Positions 12,401 to 25,900 of a DNA stretch of 64,000 bases are shown in pieces; position 1 is the stretch's first letter; the number at the start of each line of letters is the position of its first letter. Position numbers and translations under genes: made by a program. Location of the stretch: assembly GCF_017591425.1 (NCBI RefSeq), contig NW_024466607.1, positions 12,346,501 to 12,410,500 on the forward strand, written 5' to 3'. The stretch is from Ochotona curzoniae (lineage: Eukaryota; Chordata; Mammalia; Lagomorpha; Ochotonidae). Under the pieces are notes generated by a model, which was not told the origin of the DNA, searched no databases, and was given only the letters and a program-made list of their open reading frames with translations.

Positions 12401-12989
12401 ATGGCAGGATTCAAGAGAGGATACGATGGCAAGATTGCTGGATTATACGATCTGGATAAAACCTTGGGGCGCGGTCATTTTGCAGTGGTTAAGCTTGCCA
12501 GGCATGTCTTCACAGGCGAGAAGGTGGCAGTCAAAGTTATTGACAAGACCAAACTGGACACTCTAGCCACTGGCCATCTGTTCCAGGAAGTGAGATGCAT
12601 GAAGCTGGTGCAGCATCCTAACATCGTCCGCCTGTATGAGGTCATTGACACCCAGACCAAGCTGTATCTTATTCTAGAACTTGGGGATGGAGGCGATATG
12701 TTTGATTACATAATGAAGCACGAGGAAGGTCTTAATGAAGATTTGGCCAAGAAGTACTTTGCTCAGATAGTGCACGCTATATCTTACTGCCATAAACTCC
12801 ATGTGGTTCATAGAGACTTAAAACCAGAGAATGTAGTCTTCTTTGAAAAGCAAGGTCTTGTAAAGTTGACAGACTTTGGTTTCAGCAACAAGTTCCAGCC
12901 AGGGAAGAAGCTCACGACAAGCTGTGGGTCTCTTGCCTATTCTGCTCCGGAAATCCTGCTTGGCGACGAGTATGACGCACCTGCAGTAG
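12401..12989 (+). CDS. SNRK: SNRK coding exon 1: kinase N-lobe and activation loop
   Basis: Encodes residues 1-196 plus one base of codon 197. The exon itself starts at 12296. It holds the glycine-rich loop (G23, G25 and A28 where a third Gly is usual), K45 in VAVK, E63 in the C-helix, HRDLKPEN at 137-144, DFG at 158-160, TTSCGS around T173 and SAPE at 181-184. The exon ends CCTGCAGTAG and the donor is GTAGGTCACG. Translation past the donor reaches a stop at about 13037, as expected for intron read-through. The large intron after it splits the kinase domain in the F-helix region. Confidence 0.97.
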
Positions 12990-13829
12990 GTAGGTCACGT
13001 GCTCTGCAGGGGCTCGCTTGGATTCTGCCAGCTATTTAATTGACGTTTATGCAAAAATGATTTCTCAAGGAATCTCAGTTCCCTTAGTGGAGTTTCAGGA
13101 GTGCCACAGATCCCTGAGGCTAGCAGTTGGTTTATTTCAACCTTCAAACGGCTAGTTTCTTTTTCTTTCTTTTTTTAAAATTAGGACACAAAGGGTCAAG
13201 GGTTACATAAAAGTGGGTAAGATCACTGTTTCCACATTTTTATGTGTGTGTGTCTGGGGTGAGGAGGGGGATAAAGGGAGAAGCCTCACCCAGCATCCCA
13301 CCCCATCCCAGGGTCCCCGGCGTGGGGATGCTTCGCGGGTCCTGCTCAGGTGGTTTTGATAGTTCAGCAGTTCTGAATTGCTGCCAGTCTCGCCATTCCG
13401 AGCATGATGAAATGTCTCCAGAATCCACTGGCTGACATAGTTCACCTCAGATTTTCACTGCCAACACGTCGGGGGTAGATGATCGACTTATTCTGTCCCT
13501 CATCCTCTGTTGTGGTACCAGGTGTTCTCTGCAGGTTCCGATGGACTGCTAAATGGCTAGTTTCTAAAGTGGATCTGCCAGAGCAAAGGTGCGGAGTGAT
13601 GCTGAGCTGATCTCAGCTGCTCCCTGTGAGTTTTTTCCCCTTAAGATCTAGTACCGTTCCCTCCTTAGCTGTTTCTGGGAGTGACCCCCAGTCATCTCCT
13701 TCCTGTGAATATCCTTTAGCAATGATTGGAGACCCATATTTGTAAAACTACTATGAAATACTACAGTGCAGTGCAAGTAGTTTAGGTATTAAAATCATTT
13801 GTTAACTGTGAGCTTGACTAGATAGCTTG

Positions 13830-13904
<75 letters not shown>

Positions 13905-16900
13905 CTTTATCCCTAAAGTGGGGTTAAATTTGACACAGGTCTTTCATTCCTGTAGTACCTGGTTTGCTTTCCCAGGGGCCTGTGCAGTGACTGTGCGTCT
14001 TCCTGTTCAGAATGGGAAGCTGGTATCCGAAGTGGCTGCAGCATGCTGTGCTCTGGAGGGGTCTCAGCCCCAGGGGGTCCCAGCTGCCCTCTGCCTCCCT
14101 CCCAACAGTGGCACAAGTAGATACGTAAACAAATGTTCACTTCTTTTCAGCCTGTCAGCTCTGTCCCTTCGGGAGTAGATCTTTTTGGAAGCTCATGAAG
14201 AGTTTACTCTTACTTCTTAAGGATTTATTGACCTAAAAATGCACTCATTTCATTTTTTAAGTTTAATTTTAGAAAAATACATCCTTATGTTACATGCACA
14301 TGATGTAGAGTCTGTATATTTTATTTTTTAAATTTGCGTTCAGAAGATCGCTTGAATTTGGGTTACAGTTTAATGACCAAGTCACATTGAAGAGTGCCGG
14401 GGTGCGGTGCTGAGCAGTCTGTACACTGAGACCCTGGTTTCTTTGTTTTTTTCTCCCTTCATGTAAGCTGTGTCTGGAAAAGAAAGGGTGGATGAATGAT
14501 TTTTATCCACCCCAGTTAAGCTACACTGAAATCTTTGATCGGAATATTGGATCCAGAGATTTTTGATTGGTGGGATCACCCTAATCAAAAAGGGAAACCC
14601 AGAATTTACAGAAAACACACAAGTGTCTGACCAGGAGAGCTGCTCGGCCTCGTTGGGACAGGGCACAGCAGTGCCGTGTCAGACGTGCCACACCGGGAAA
14701 AACGGCCAGGCCAGGTGCTGCTGAGACTGTTGGGAGAAGGTTTGATGTTTAGAAGGAAACGTGACAATATCTGCCAAAGAATGATGCATGTACATTTTGT
14801 GACACAACGGTTCTTTCAGTCATTCCTCAAGAGATTTCCTTAAAAGATTTATTTATTTTTCTAATTTGAAGAGATTTACAAAGAGGAGGAAATAGTGTGT
14901 CCCCCGTCTGCTGGAAGATGGCCACTCCCCTAAGGGCCGCCACAGCCGGAGCTGAGCTGACCCGAAGCCAGGAGCCTGGAGTCTCTTCTGGGTCTCCCAT
15001 GCGTGTGCAGGGTCCCAAAGCTTTGCGCTACCCTCAAGTGCTTTCCCAGGCCACAGGCAGGGAGTAGCAGGATGGGAAGCAGGGCCATTGGGATTAGAAC
15101 CAGTGCCCATATGGGATCCTGGCACATGCAAGTTGAGAATTTAGCCACTAGGCTATGCTGCCAGGCCCTCTACTTTGCTTTTAATCATAAACGTTTTCTT
15201 TGTTTTTATTTATAGTAAATATTTGTTTTTGCTTCATTTTGCAAATTTCTTGATCTGTATCCTTGGTTATTTTTACTTTGTTAGCTCTGCAATCCTTTCA
15301 GAAAGGATTCGTGAAAGCATTCCCCAACAGCCTTTGTCTAAAAAGGCCCTGACATTTGATTGATAGTCAGGTAATAGAAATGTGGATTGAAATTCATTTT
15401 CTTGTCAATTTCAAATATACATGTTTTACACTTGCTTTTTTGTCTGTGTCTCCTTCCAAAGTTGCCAGTGACAAGTTGAGAATCTCTGTCTTTTGGTAAG
15501 ACCCCGTTTTGTTAATGATTGGGATATATAATTTTTAACTCTTCTCAAAGCATTTGACTGGATTTTCTTGGTGGGGTGGGGGTTTTTCTTTTGTTAATTT
15601 GTTTCCTCCTTTTGTTGTGCTGATTTTCTTAGGCCTGTGGGGGATGTTACTAATTGTCCATCTGTGTTTCTTTAGGTAGCCTGTGATGTGTGAAAGGACA
15701 GGGTGTGGCAGGCTGTGTTTGCTGTGGGGGAGACTGTCAGTACCTCGCTCGGGCACTGTCCTACCCTGTTCGCAGTGGTTCGTCATGGCTCCTGCCTGGC
15801 CCTGTGTCTCTCCTAGGTGTGCTGGTACTAATGTAGAGCTCTGAGCAGGGAGGAGTTAGAGCTGAGTTCCCCTCTGAGGTTGTCCTGAGGCAGTTCCTTC
15901 CCTTCCAGAGAGGAGCACCCAGAGGTCCCTACAGGCTGTTTGGGACTCTGCTGTCCTCTCTCACTGTGCTCCTGCCTGCAGTCTGTTCTGTCATGCCCAG
16001 GGATTAAGGGGAGAGAGTGGTGGCAACATCATGCTTGCGAGCTGTTGGTTCAGCTGCTCCTGTGGGTTTCACTGAGTTGGAAGGGAAAGGGGGAAGGCGG
16101 TTTGTGTGAAAACTAGCATCTCCCTGCAGGCGTTGTCCTCCTGTGGTAGAGCTTGCGATGCAGCGGTGTAGGTGGGTGGGGAGAGCTCATGGCTGCTGGT
16201 TTCCCCTGTGGGCGCCAGGGCGCTGCCCCTGCCCTGCTGACTGAGAGTCACTGTGGGCCCCTGCTGTGCTGAAGCCAGTGGGTGCCTTGCCACTTGCCCT
16301 GTGGGGTGGCCCAATTGTGCAAGACTTCAGATGTGGTTAGCTTTCTGGAAAAATCTGCAAAAAGCCTGTATACCACTCCTGCTTCAGTATTTCTCATATT
16401 TGCAGCTCAGCATTTAATGGAAGTTATCTCGAGTCGTGACGTATATCCAGTGTATTAGTGTGCAGCGAACAAGGATTCTTGGTGAGTCCTTATTTGCCCA
16501 ACATTCAGATGTTACTCTTCGCCTGCTCTTAGGAAGACAGGGATAGAAAGGAATAATTTCAGCTGCTCAATAGCACGTACAAAGACTTCAAAGTCAGTCC
16601 CCTGCTTTACGGTGGGACTGGCTGTCCTGCTGCACTCAGAATAAGGCGGGAATGCACGCACACGCACCGTTCTCAATCCACATGGGCCCCCTAGGCAGCT
16701 CAGGTGGAAGGAGATAGACTGTCCTTACCTGCAGGGGATGGGGCTGTCTGTATGAAAATCCAAAGGAACCTGCCAAGTTGTTACTGCTAATATGTGAATC
16801 TAACATCATAGATTAGAGACCAACACAGAAAAACTGATTGTATTTCTATAATATTCGGAGTCAGTGTGTGGGGAACAAAATTTAAAGCAGTGCTGCTGAA

Positions 16901-19900
16901 GATGAGATACTTAGGTGTCCATCTTAATACACATCGAACAAAGATTTATTCTGAAATTGACAAAGCAAAATGAGAGATACCAAAGAAGGCTTAAATAAAT
17001 GGGGGGGTGGGGCACAGCGTTTCATGTTAGAAGGCAACACAGCATGGATGTCCTTCCTTTCCAGTCCCTATCAAAAACCTACAGTGTTTTTGTAGACATG
17101 GACAACATTTTCTAAAATTTGTATGGAAAGGTAAAGAACTTACAATAGCTTGTGTAATTTTTTTTTTTTTAAAGATTTATTTTTATTATTTTTTTATTGG
17201 AAAGGCGGATATACAGAGAGGAGAGACAGAGAGGAAGATCTTCCGTCCGATGATTCACTCCCCAAGTGAGCGCAACGGGCCGATACTATGCCGATCTGAA
17301 GCCAGGAGCCTCTTCTGGGTCTCCCACGCGGGTGCAGGGTCCCAAAGCTTTGGGCCGTCCTCGACTGCTTTCCCAGGCCACAGGCAGGGAGCTGGAAGGG
17401 AAGCGGGGCTGCCGGGATTAGAACCGGCGCCCATATGGGATCCCGGGCGTGCAAGGCGAGGACCTTTAACCACTGCGCCACCGCGCCGGGGCCCTAGCTT
17501 GTGTAATTTTGACGAGAACTAGGAGAGGAATGAGTGACATGGCTGCTTTAAATAGCAGTTGGGCAGTTTCTTAGAAAACTGATGGACTTGCCATGTGACC
17601 CTGTAGTTGTACTCCTGGGTCCTTATCCCAAAGAAATAGATACGTGTGAGCTCATAAAAACCTGTACATGGGGCTTCTCGCAGCCTTCTGTGCAGGAACG
17701 AGAAGCTGAACAGCACAGACCAGCGCTCCGTGGCAAGGGTTATGCTGTCATGTTTTACTCGAATCGTGGAATATGGAATGCTGTGCAGCAGTAAAAAGGA
17801 GCAAGCTATTGATCTGGCAGCTTGAACAGATCGGAAGGAAATTGTGCTACATGAAAAAAAATCCATCTCCTATTGTGTGCTGTGGTTGTCAGGAGAGGGT
17901 CATGCAAGGCTAGTATGACAGCTTTCTCATGATGGAACACTTAGTAACAGCTGCACAAATCAGCTCTTGTGATTAAATCACATGGGAGCTATAAGTAAAA
18001 GGATGAAATCTAAATGGACTCTGTACTAACATCAGTTTTCTAGTTTTGGTATTATACTCTAGTTTAGATGTTGGCATCTTGGGCTTGACATGGTGGCTCA
18101 GTTGGCAAATCCTTCCCCCTGTAAGTGCCAGGGCACTAGTTCATGTCCTGGCTTCTCCATTTCCCCTCCAGCTCCCTGCCTGTGGCCTGGGAAAGCAGTT
18201 GAGGATGGTCCAAAGCTTTGGGACCCTGCACCCTCGTGTGAGACCTGAAAGATGCTCCTGGCATATTAGCTGAACTCAGCTTTGGCTGTTGAGGCCATTT
18301 GGGAAGTGAACTAGCAGACAGAAGATCTGTCTTTCCTCCTCTCTGTAAATCTACCTTTCCAATAGTAATTTAAAAAAAATTTTAAGATGTTAGCATCTGG
18401 AATTGAGTGAAGAATGTGTAGGATTGCAGTTGCTATGCATTCATGATTATTTCAAAATTAAAATAAATGTGTGTGTGTATATATATATTGCTCATTGCCT
18501 AAAAGACAAGTGTGTCAGCATGCATGTTGCTCAGGGTGCAGTTTTTTGTTTTACTTTGGGACTACTGTCTGATTGTGATCTGGGAATGGAGGGCAGCACG
18601 GGGAATGCACAGCATCTTGGCTAACACGTCATTCCTGCACTGCTTTTGGAGACGGGCATTTTAAAGCTGGATAGTCACTGCAGCTTTGGTGTGTTCACAA
18701 AGGTGACAGTGTTTAATCTTAACCATGTTAACATCTGGTAATTTATTTTAGAGTGGTGTTTGTTTTTCTGGGAGAGAGAGAGACATAGATACACAGAGAT
18801 AGTTCCACCATTGCCCGAAGCGTGGAGCTGGTAACCTGATCCAGGTCTCCCATTTGGGTGTCAAAACCCACTAACTTAAAAGGAAAAATAAGTTTCATTT
18901 ATTGGAAATGCAGTTAGGGAGAGATGGAGCTCTTCCATCTGCTAACTTAGTCCCCAGGAGTCTGCCAGTGGCCGGAGCTTGGAGCCCGGAACTCCACCTG
19001 GGTTGCCCAGGTGGGTGTCGGCGGGTCAGGTGCTTGAGCTGTAGTCTGTTGTTTTCCCAAGCACCTTAGCCAAAGGAGATAGATCAGACGTGGAGCAACC
19101 AAAAGTAGAACCCGAGTTCTCATGGCACGACAGCATCTCAGGTGGCAGTTTAATGCACTGTGCCACAACACTGGCCCCAGAACCCAGTAACCTGAGCTAC
19201 CCTGCTGCCGCCTGGGATCTGCATTAGCAGGGAGCTGGGGTTGATGGCCCGCCCCGTTCCTCCATGTGGACATGGGCTCCCTGGGGATGTCTCCACACTG
19301 GACCACACCTGACTCTACAGTAGTGGGCCTTACCCTTTCTCATTCTTAGGCTATCGACACATCTTATAACTGTGTTCTTAAGAATCTTTGTTCCTTACTT
19401 AATGCAAGTATATGTCTAAAAATGGCTCTCTGGTTGTGCAGAGTGAATTTGCCCTATCTTATGAAAAGATAGATTAGTGAAACATAAATCGAGATATTCT
19501 TGCTGTTGGTGTCTGTGCTACTTATAATTTGTGTAAAGTGCAATTTAGAAATCTTGCATCTTGGAGCATGCCCCACATCCAGGACCTGGGGTGGGGGGAC
19601 ACTGGGTGGGGCTTCTCCCTTAATATCCCCCTTTGCCTCAGATACATGAAGGAAACAATATGGAAATAAGTCTTACCCACTTTCCTGTAGCCCTTGAACC
19701 TTTTTACCCTAATTAACTATGTAAAGATTGTCAAAAACGTAATAAGAAATCTTGCCATGTTCAAGACCAGAGTTGTGGTGGTGGTTTCTTGCCCTCTGCT
19801 TCCTGTGAGAGAGCATCTGCTCGATAGGTTCCGTCTAGAGAATTCTGGAAATAGGTAGCGACTATCCAGAGAAATAGGATTGTCGCATTTTACACGTATA

Positions 19901-22900
19901 GTTGTTAAAGTATTTTCTCAAGGAACTCTTTCCGAAGGGTCCCTCCTAAGCTGTGATGCCTTTGATGCGACTGTGAGGTGTTTCAGAAGGGCCTGCGTGA
20001 AGTAGAGGCTTCCTCCTGGGCTGACGGGGTTCTGTAGTCTTGTTTCTCTCAGGTGGTTAACTCCTGGCTTTTTCTTCAACAAGCAGCTGGCGATGTGCTT
20101 GTGTTCCTAGCCTTTCCCAAGCCACACCAGCTCGGAGTGCGTGTAATCTCGTTTCCCATCTCAGACTCTGTGAGAGGCAGGTGCTTAGTGATGTCTCAGT
20201 GCTTTCAGACCAGGACCTTTTCTGCACAGAGCCCGCGACTGGTCACTTTTGTATTAACTCTTGAGCTGTTTGTGGTTTGGATGCTACATGGTGGGTCCTA
20301 GACGAAGACATTAGGTTTAGATCACACGTGTGGGGAGGATCCGTTTAAGGGAACTCTCTGTGCCTCTCTGGATAGGGAAAGTTTGGTGCCTTGAAGTGGC
20401 AGCTTTGTAAACTTTAGTAAAAGTCAGTGTGTCCAGTCACAGTTGCTGGTGTCATACTGAATTGTGGAGAGATGAACAGCAGGTCCGTGGCAGTGCCGTG
20501 GACACCTCCCACAGCCCACTGCCAGGCCAACAGTCACAGCCCAGGAGACCTTTGGCGCCTGTAACGTTGCCGTGTGTCTCAAAAAACGCAAAGGAACAAA
20601 TGGTGATGCTGCCCCAAGCTCCATGCCTGTGTGAAATAACAGGTATTCCTGAAACTTCAGTCAAGTGAGGTTCTGGAATGAGCTCTCTGCAAGTGAACGC
20701 GTGTTCGTTCAGCGTTGGTTTTGATTCACGATGTTTGGGCTTTATAGTGTCAGTGAGCATGGTTAAGGGTTCCAGAAGCATCGGGCAGATTCTGTGCATC
20801 AAACAGTGTTTGGAGTTTTACAGATGAACGTTAGTAAGTTGTGTATTTGTAATAAAGCTTCCTGAAGCATTAAGCATGCGTGCCAGGTAGAGTTGATGGG
20901 TACCACAAAGGAAGTGACTTGTCGTAGGAACTCAGCCATTGATTTCTACCATGTTTTGAGAAACCTGAAAAATACGACAGAAATCATCTGTGTGTGTGTG
21001 TTTTAACATCGTTCTTGTTATGTTTTTAATTCAGATCAAATTAGTTATATTGGTTCTATTTTGAAAATGTTTCTTTAATTGTGGCATGGTAAGATTTAAA
21101 TTGGTGGTTCTTAGTGGTTGCCGTTCACCATTTTACCTGGAAGAGATTAAGGAAACAGTTAGGGCGTGGGCCCTACGCTGTGAACTGAGGATTCCTGTGG
21201 TCTCAAAGTCAGGCCTTCATCTGAGGCGCTTGGGATTCTGAGGTATATCCAGCTTTACCTAGTGCCGATTCTAATCTAAATAATACATAGAAGTTCAACT
21301 TTTTAATTGTGATGTTTTTCAAAGAATAAGTGTTGGGAAAAAAATTAATTTGCTTAGATTGCAGGAGTGAATGATGTGTCTGTCTTTATGATTTTGGTAA
21401 TTGAAGCTCTTGTCTCCTTTTTCTTCCTCCGTGTCCCACTAGAGGTTAGATGGAAACCAGATCTGGGGTGTTCTGAGCGTTGTTCAGAGGTGTGTCCCCT
21501 AGAACCATCTGACATCTTGGGGGACCCTCTGCATTGATTGCTTGTCCTAGTCTCTTCGAGGCCCTGTGGTTTTTTTGCCCTCTTTCCTTCTGATGGACTG
21601 TTTGCTGGGACAGCCCTCCTCTCCCCACCTCGATTCCTCCTCCTCCATTCAGGGAGGCCACCTCAGCTCTGCTGTTCTGGGCCTGTGTAGCAAGGCAGGC
21701 ATTTATTTTGCTGTGGTGTGATATCCTGAGTGCAAAGACAAAGTGTGCACAGGTGATCATTGCTACATGAGTGGATGCCAGGTCACACTGATCTGCACAT
21801 TGAGGTGGAGCCCAAGTGTTGAGCCCGGTTACGTCCTGAGTGTGCGCGGGGCTAATTGGCCTGAGCAGGTGTGCACTGGAGGAGAGGATGAGAGGAGGAG
21901 GGTTGAAGAGGCAGGTTTCCTTGCCTTGTTCCAGGCTCCAGCAGCTCTCAGGTGTGAAAACCCCAGGTGGGAAGAGGCCTGTGCTTGGTTGTAGGTGAGT
22001 GGGAATAGTAGAAAGAACCCCAAGGAGAGGGGACTCCTTGCCTGGATTTGGGGGAGGGGTGGCGCAGGTGCAGGTCACCACGTGTAAGGAATGCATCACT
22101 TACTGTTTCTTGACCCTGTTACTCCTGGCAACTCTTCATATGCTTTTATAATCAAAGAGACAGTACCTTGCTGGTGGGGGTGTCTGTCTCCATGGTTGGG
22201 GACAGGTCAGGACACCTGTACCCCACATTGAAGTGCCCTAGTCCCACTCCCATTTCCAGCTTCCTGCTGACGCAGCCCCAGGGAGGTAGCAGGTGATGGC
22301 TCAGAGGTGTGCCATCACATGTGCCACCCACATGGGAGACACAGACTGAACTCTGTGTCCTGGCAGATAGCTCCTAGGGCACGCTGCTAGCAGCCCCTTG
22401 GCTGTTGTGGGCATTCAAACCATCTTGTGGATGGAGAGCCCTCTCGGGCCTAGTAAAACCTGTGAGTGAATGACTTAGTGAAACAAGACAAGCTAGGAAA
22501 TGAAGTGTCCTCTGCTTATATTTTGACTCATCAGCTCGTCAGGTTAGGGAAACAGGTTTTCGTGTGGTAATAACGCTGTTAGCTAGTGACTCTTAGCAAT
22601 TAAATGGTCACCTTTTTTTAGGTCAGTCCTTGAGTTGTGCTGAACATACAGCATCAGGAAGCAAGTGTGCGAAGATTCCCGGGTATCTTAAATGGACTGT
22701 CCTAAGTCCGTGTTCTAGTCAGGGTCTCTTTTGGATCCTCCATTAACTTTACATAACATTCAGTAAGGTTTCCAGCTGTTAGCTGATAACTGCAAGAGGC
22801 AGTCACCTGACAGCAGCAAGAGACTAAAAAGAATCATGAAATTGCAATAGAAAGATTGAAATTGGGCAGTGTGCCTTTCTCTGCGACTTGGTGTCTAGCC

Positions 22901-25900
22901 GTGCTTGTGGGCACTTCTGGAGCTCAGGGGAGCTACCTGCTTGCTGCACAAGCCGCGCCAACAGGAGGGTTCTCGGTGGAAGATAGGTGGAGCTGTCTGT
23001 TAGGCCAAGTGGTTGTTTCTGTGAACCGAGATGGACTGTGGCACAGCCCAGGGCACCAAGGGCAGTGGTTCTGTCCCTGGAAAGTCTCCCCTCACTGCCA
23101 CCTGCAGAGGGCTCGTTAGGATCGACTCAGCACCTAGCACGGTTGACACAGTGCTTGGCCAGGAGTGGCACCACATGTTCATGCCTATCAGCATCTGCTT
23201 TGTGCCCCCACAGTATAGGAACTGATCCCCCAAAGGGCACCTCTGTAGCTGGCTGGCTCTTCAGCTGGCCATTCTAAGTGGTGCAGAAGAACAGACCCTA
23301 ATAATTTAAAATTCCTCCACTATTAAACGCCATCAGAAGAATTATTTCATAAATTGGAATAATGAAATGTTTAGGAAAGACTATATTCCAGGAGAATTAG
23401 GAATTTTAATGCAAGGAATTAAGAAAAAAATTGGCTTGTCAGATGCTCTAGGCCTTTTAAGTAGGAGCTGAAAGGAAAAGAGTGATGGACTTGTGGTTTA
23501 TGGCTGAGGCACATATATTTCAATTAAAAATTCAGTGTAGACAAATGGAAAATACTAATATGGGAGATGATACGGAAAATAATATAGAATTCTTAGTGTG
23601 GAAAGAATTCTTAAAACTCAGTGACAACTTCCCCTGTTGGCCAAATGAAAGTTTATTAAATGTTATACATACATGGTCAATGAATAAGAAAAACATTAGA
23701 AGTCACCTGCCCCACTCCCCTTTTAAGGGAGGAAATATTCCTGATCAAGTAAAACAAAACAAAAACCTTGCATCAACTAGAGTATTGATGACGAATTAGG
23801 ATAATAGAGATCTCATAGGTATTCTAACACATGTTCACATTCTTCACTTTTCTTGTCAGTTCAAATAACCTGACAGTTTCCTAATTTCACGTGCTCTTTT
23901 TGTCATGTTGCTCCAAAGTAACCGCCGATCTCTTTACAGCAAAAGAGAACCCTCAGCAGCCATGGTGCTGCTCGACTTTGCGCGCATACCAGTAGTTCTT
24001 GCTGTGTAAATAGGAGCTCGGATTGGGGAACTGTAGGCATTGAGCTTCCTTGGTATCCTGTTAGAAGCAAAGGTTCTGAGAGGCTGGTGGGCCTCGGAGT
24101 TCTGCGGCCCGTGAGGCACCACCTTGTCCAGGAGTGGGGTCTTGGGTCAGCTGCTGTGGCCTGAGTTGGCCTGGGAAGCGATTGTCATGTGCGTAGTGCT
24201 TCAGGTCTCTGCTCCATCTGCAGGGGATTGAACATTAGCGTTCTATTGCTGCTTTCCTGGAAAGAAGAGGGGCCTCCATCTAGAACCTTCCTTCTGGTAT
24301 TGTCATTTCAGTTACTTTCTACCATGCAGATAATTCCCTTTAGAAATGGGTTTTTTAGAAAACCTCTTCAGTCGCTGTGATGTCCTCCTCCTTGTTAGCT
24401 TTCTCTCGGATAAACCTGTGTCCTTGGATTCTGTTAGCCCATCCAGAGAACCCTAGAAAGAGCATGACTTGTCCCGTTCCTCAGAGCTGCTGCATGGCAG
24501 AGTGACTCAGCGCTCCCCTGGGGATCCTGCCTAGCGAGCAGAGAGCCGCTGTGCAGGGCCCGCGACCCCATCCCCCCATCCGCTGCTCTGCGTGGCAGCC
24601 TCATCTCCCCACTCCTTCCACACGTGTGTGAGTTGGAAGGTTCTTTGTTTTAATCACATCAGTTCTGTTTGGTGATTTTTTTTTTTTTTGCAACCGAGGG
24701 CATATAGCTGTATCAGAAATAAATACATGCTTCAAGTAATATCAACATTACCTCAGATTGTTCAGATGGATGGTAACCTGTATCTACATCAACCGTCTTT
24801 AGAAATGAAAACGTAGAGAACCAGCTCCATGTCCCCGCCCCCTTCCCATTCCCAGTTTCGTGGCTTTGCGGGAGTCCTAGGGTGTCCAGCTGAATTTATA
24901 GTTTTATAGTTCATACTTTTACTAGCCAATTTCTCTTGTTGGGAAAAATATTCACTGAAATGACTTGTTCTCCTTACAAGCAGCACCATCTCCCTTCTGA
25001 GTGGGGTGTGGTGGCGCATCCTTCCTGACGCCATGTCGCCTTTCTCAATCCTGTCACCGCGCTCTGCTCCTGGGAGTGGCGGAGTGTCACCCTTCCGTCT
25101 GTATCCGTGCCCCCTGGGTCTTGCTGGTTGTTCCCATCATGAACTGGGGGTTTGGTCTGGGCAAGGGTATCTCTGGCGCGTCCATGCCTGAAGCCAGGCC
25201 TGGCACACACAGATGCAAGGGGCCTGGCACTGGCAGCCCTGAGTCTTCCTGTGTGTTACTGCTTAGTGTAAGTTCTCTCTTGATCCTTGTAGTGCCCACC
25301 GCAGTGTTAGTAGGAAATAGATTGCTCTCAGTGTTACCGGTTTCACAACCAAGGATACACAAATAGCTTGGTCAGTCATACCCCTCTTTTTGGTGTCATT
25401 TCTTTCTCTTTCTTTTGGCCCTTGGGTTGAAAAATAAAACAGTGAAATAAAAATAAAAATAAAAATAAAATAAAAATAAAATAAAAATTAAAAAGAATGA
25501 GAAATGCGGAGTGTGGGATATGAGCACGGCCCACGCCCTGGTCTGTGCAGAGGATGGGTTACCAGACCACCAGCTCATGCCAGACCCTGGGCCGCTCAAG
25601 TCCCTGCTGTAAATGCCAGCTTGTAGCCTGCACACATCTCCCCACATCCTTCACATCACCCCCAAGTTACGTAAAGCACCTTACACCGTATGCGTGCTGT
25701 GCCAGGGGTTATTAGATGGTTTTAACTGGGGAATGACAGGAAGAGGGGTTTGCTAATGCTCCGTGTGGATGTGATGTTTTAGAACAGTGCTTGGGTCTGA
25801 GCTTGCTTGGAGGGCGCAGGCCCGTGGGAAGTTGCTGGCTTAAGTGCTCCACTTTGTGTCACCCACTTGAGTGAACTGTGTCTAAGCCTCTCAGCTTTGA

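Larger units (their letters stand above)
16790..18475 (+). mobile_element. Ancient L1 (L1M-type), 3' part of ORF2 and 3' UTR
   Basis: With the two SINE insertions removed (17162-17494 and 18081-18384), the sequence follows the order of an old sense-strand L1. It has ATTGTATTTCTATAATATTC, then TACTTAGGTGTCCATCTTAA, CTAAAATTTGTATGGAAAGG, CCATGTGACCCTGTAGTTGT, ACTCCTGGGTCCTTATCCCA, TGGAATATGGAATGCTGTGC, and finally GATTATTTCAAAATTAAAAT, the family's 3' end. Many stops and gaps show it is dead. Subfamily assignment needs an alignment. Confidence 0.8.

Noticed and set aside
12990..13039. Extension of the kinase frame past 12989
   Set aside because: This is intron read-through; the GTAGGT donor and the phase-correct next exon at 28048 define the true end.
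17162..17494. tRNA gene suggested by A and B boxes
   Set aside because: The boxes belong to the tRNA-derived head of a C-SINE; no cloverleaf or 3' end of a tRNA is present.
21446..22099. Open frame of 217 codons on the - strand
   Set aside because: Low-complexity Pro/Ser-rich translation in GC-moderate intronic DNA, with no recognisable motif.
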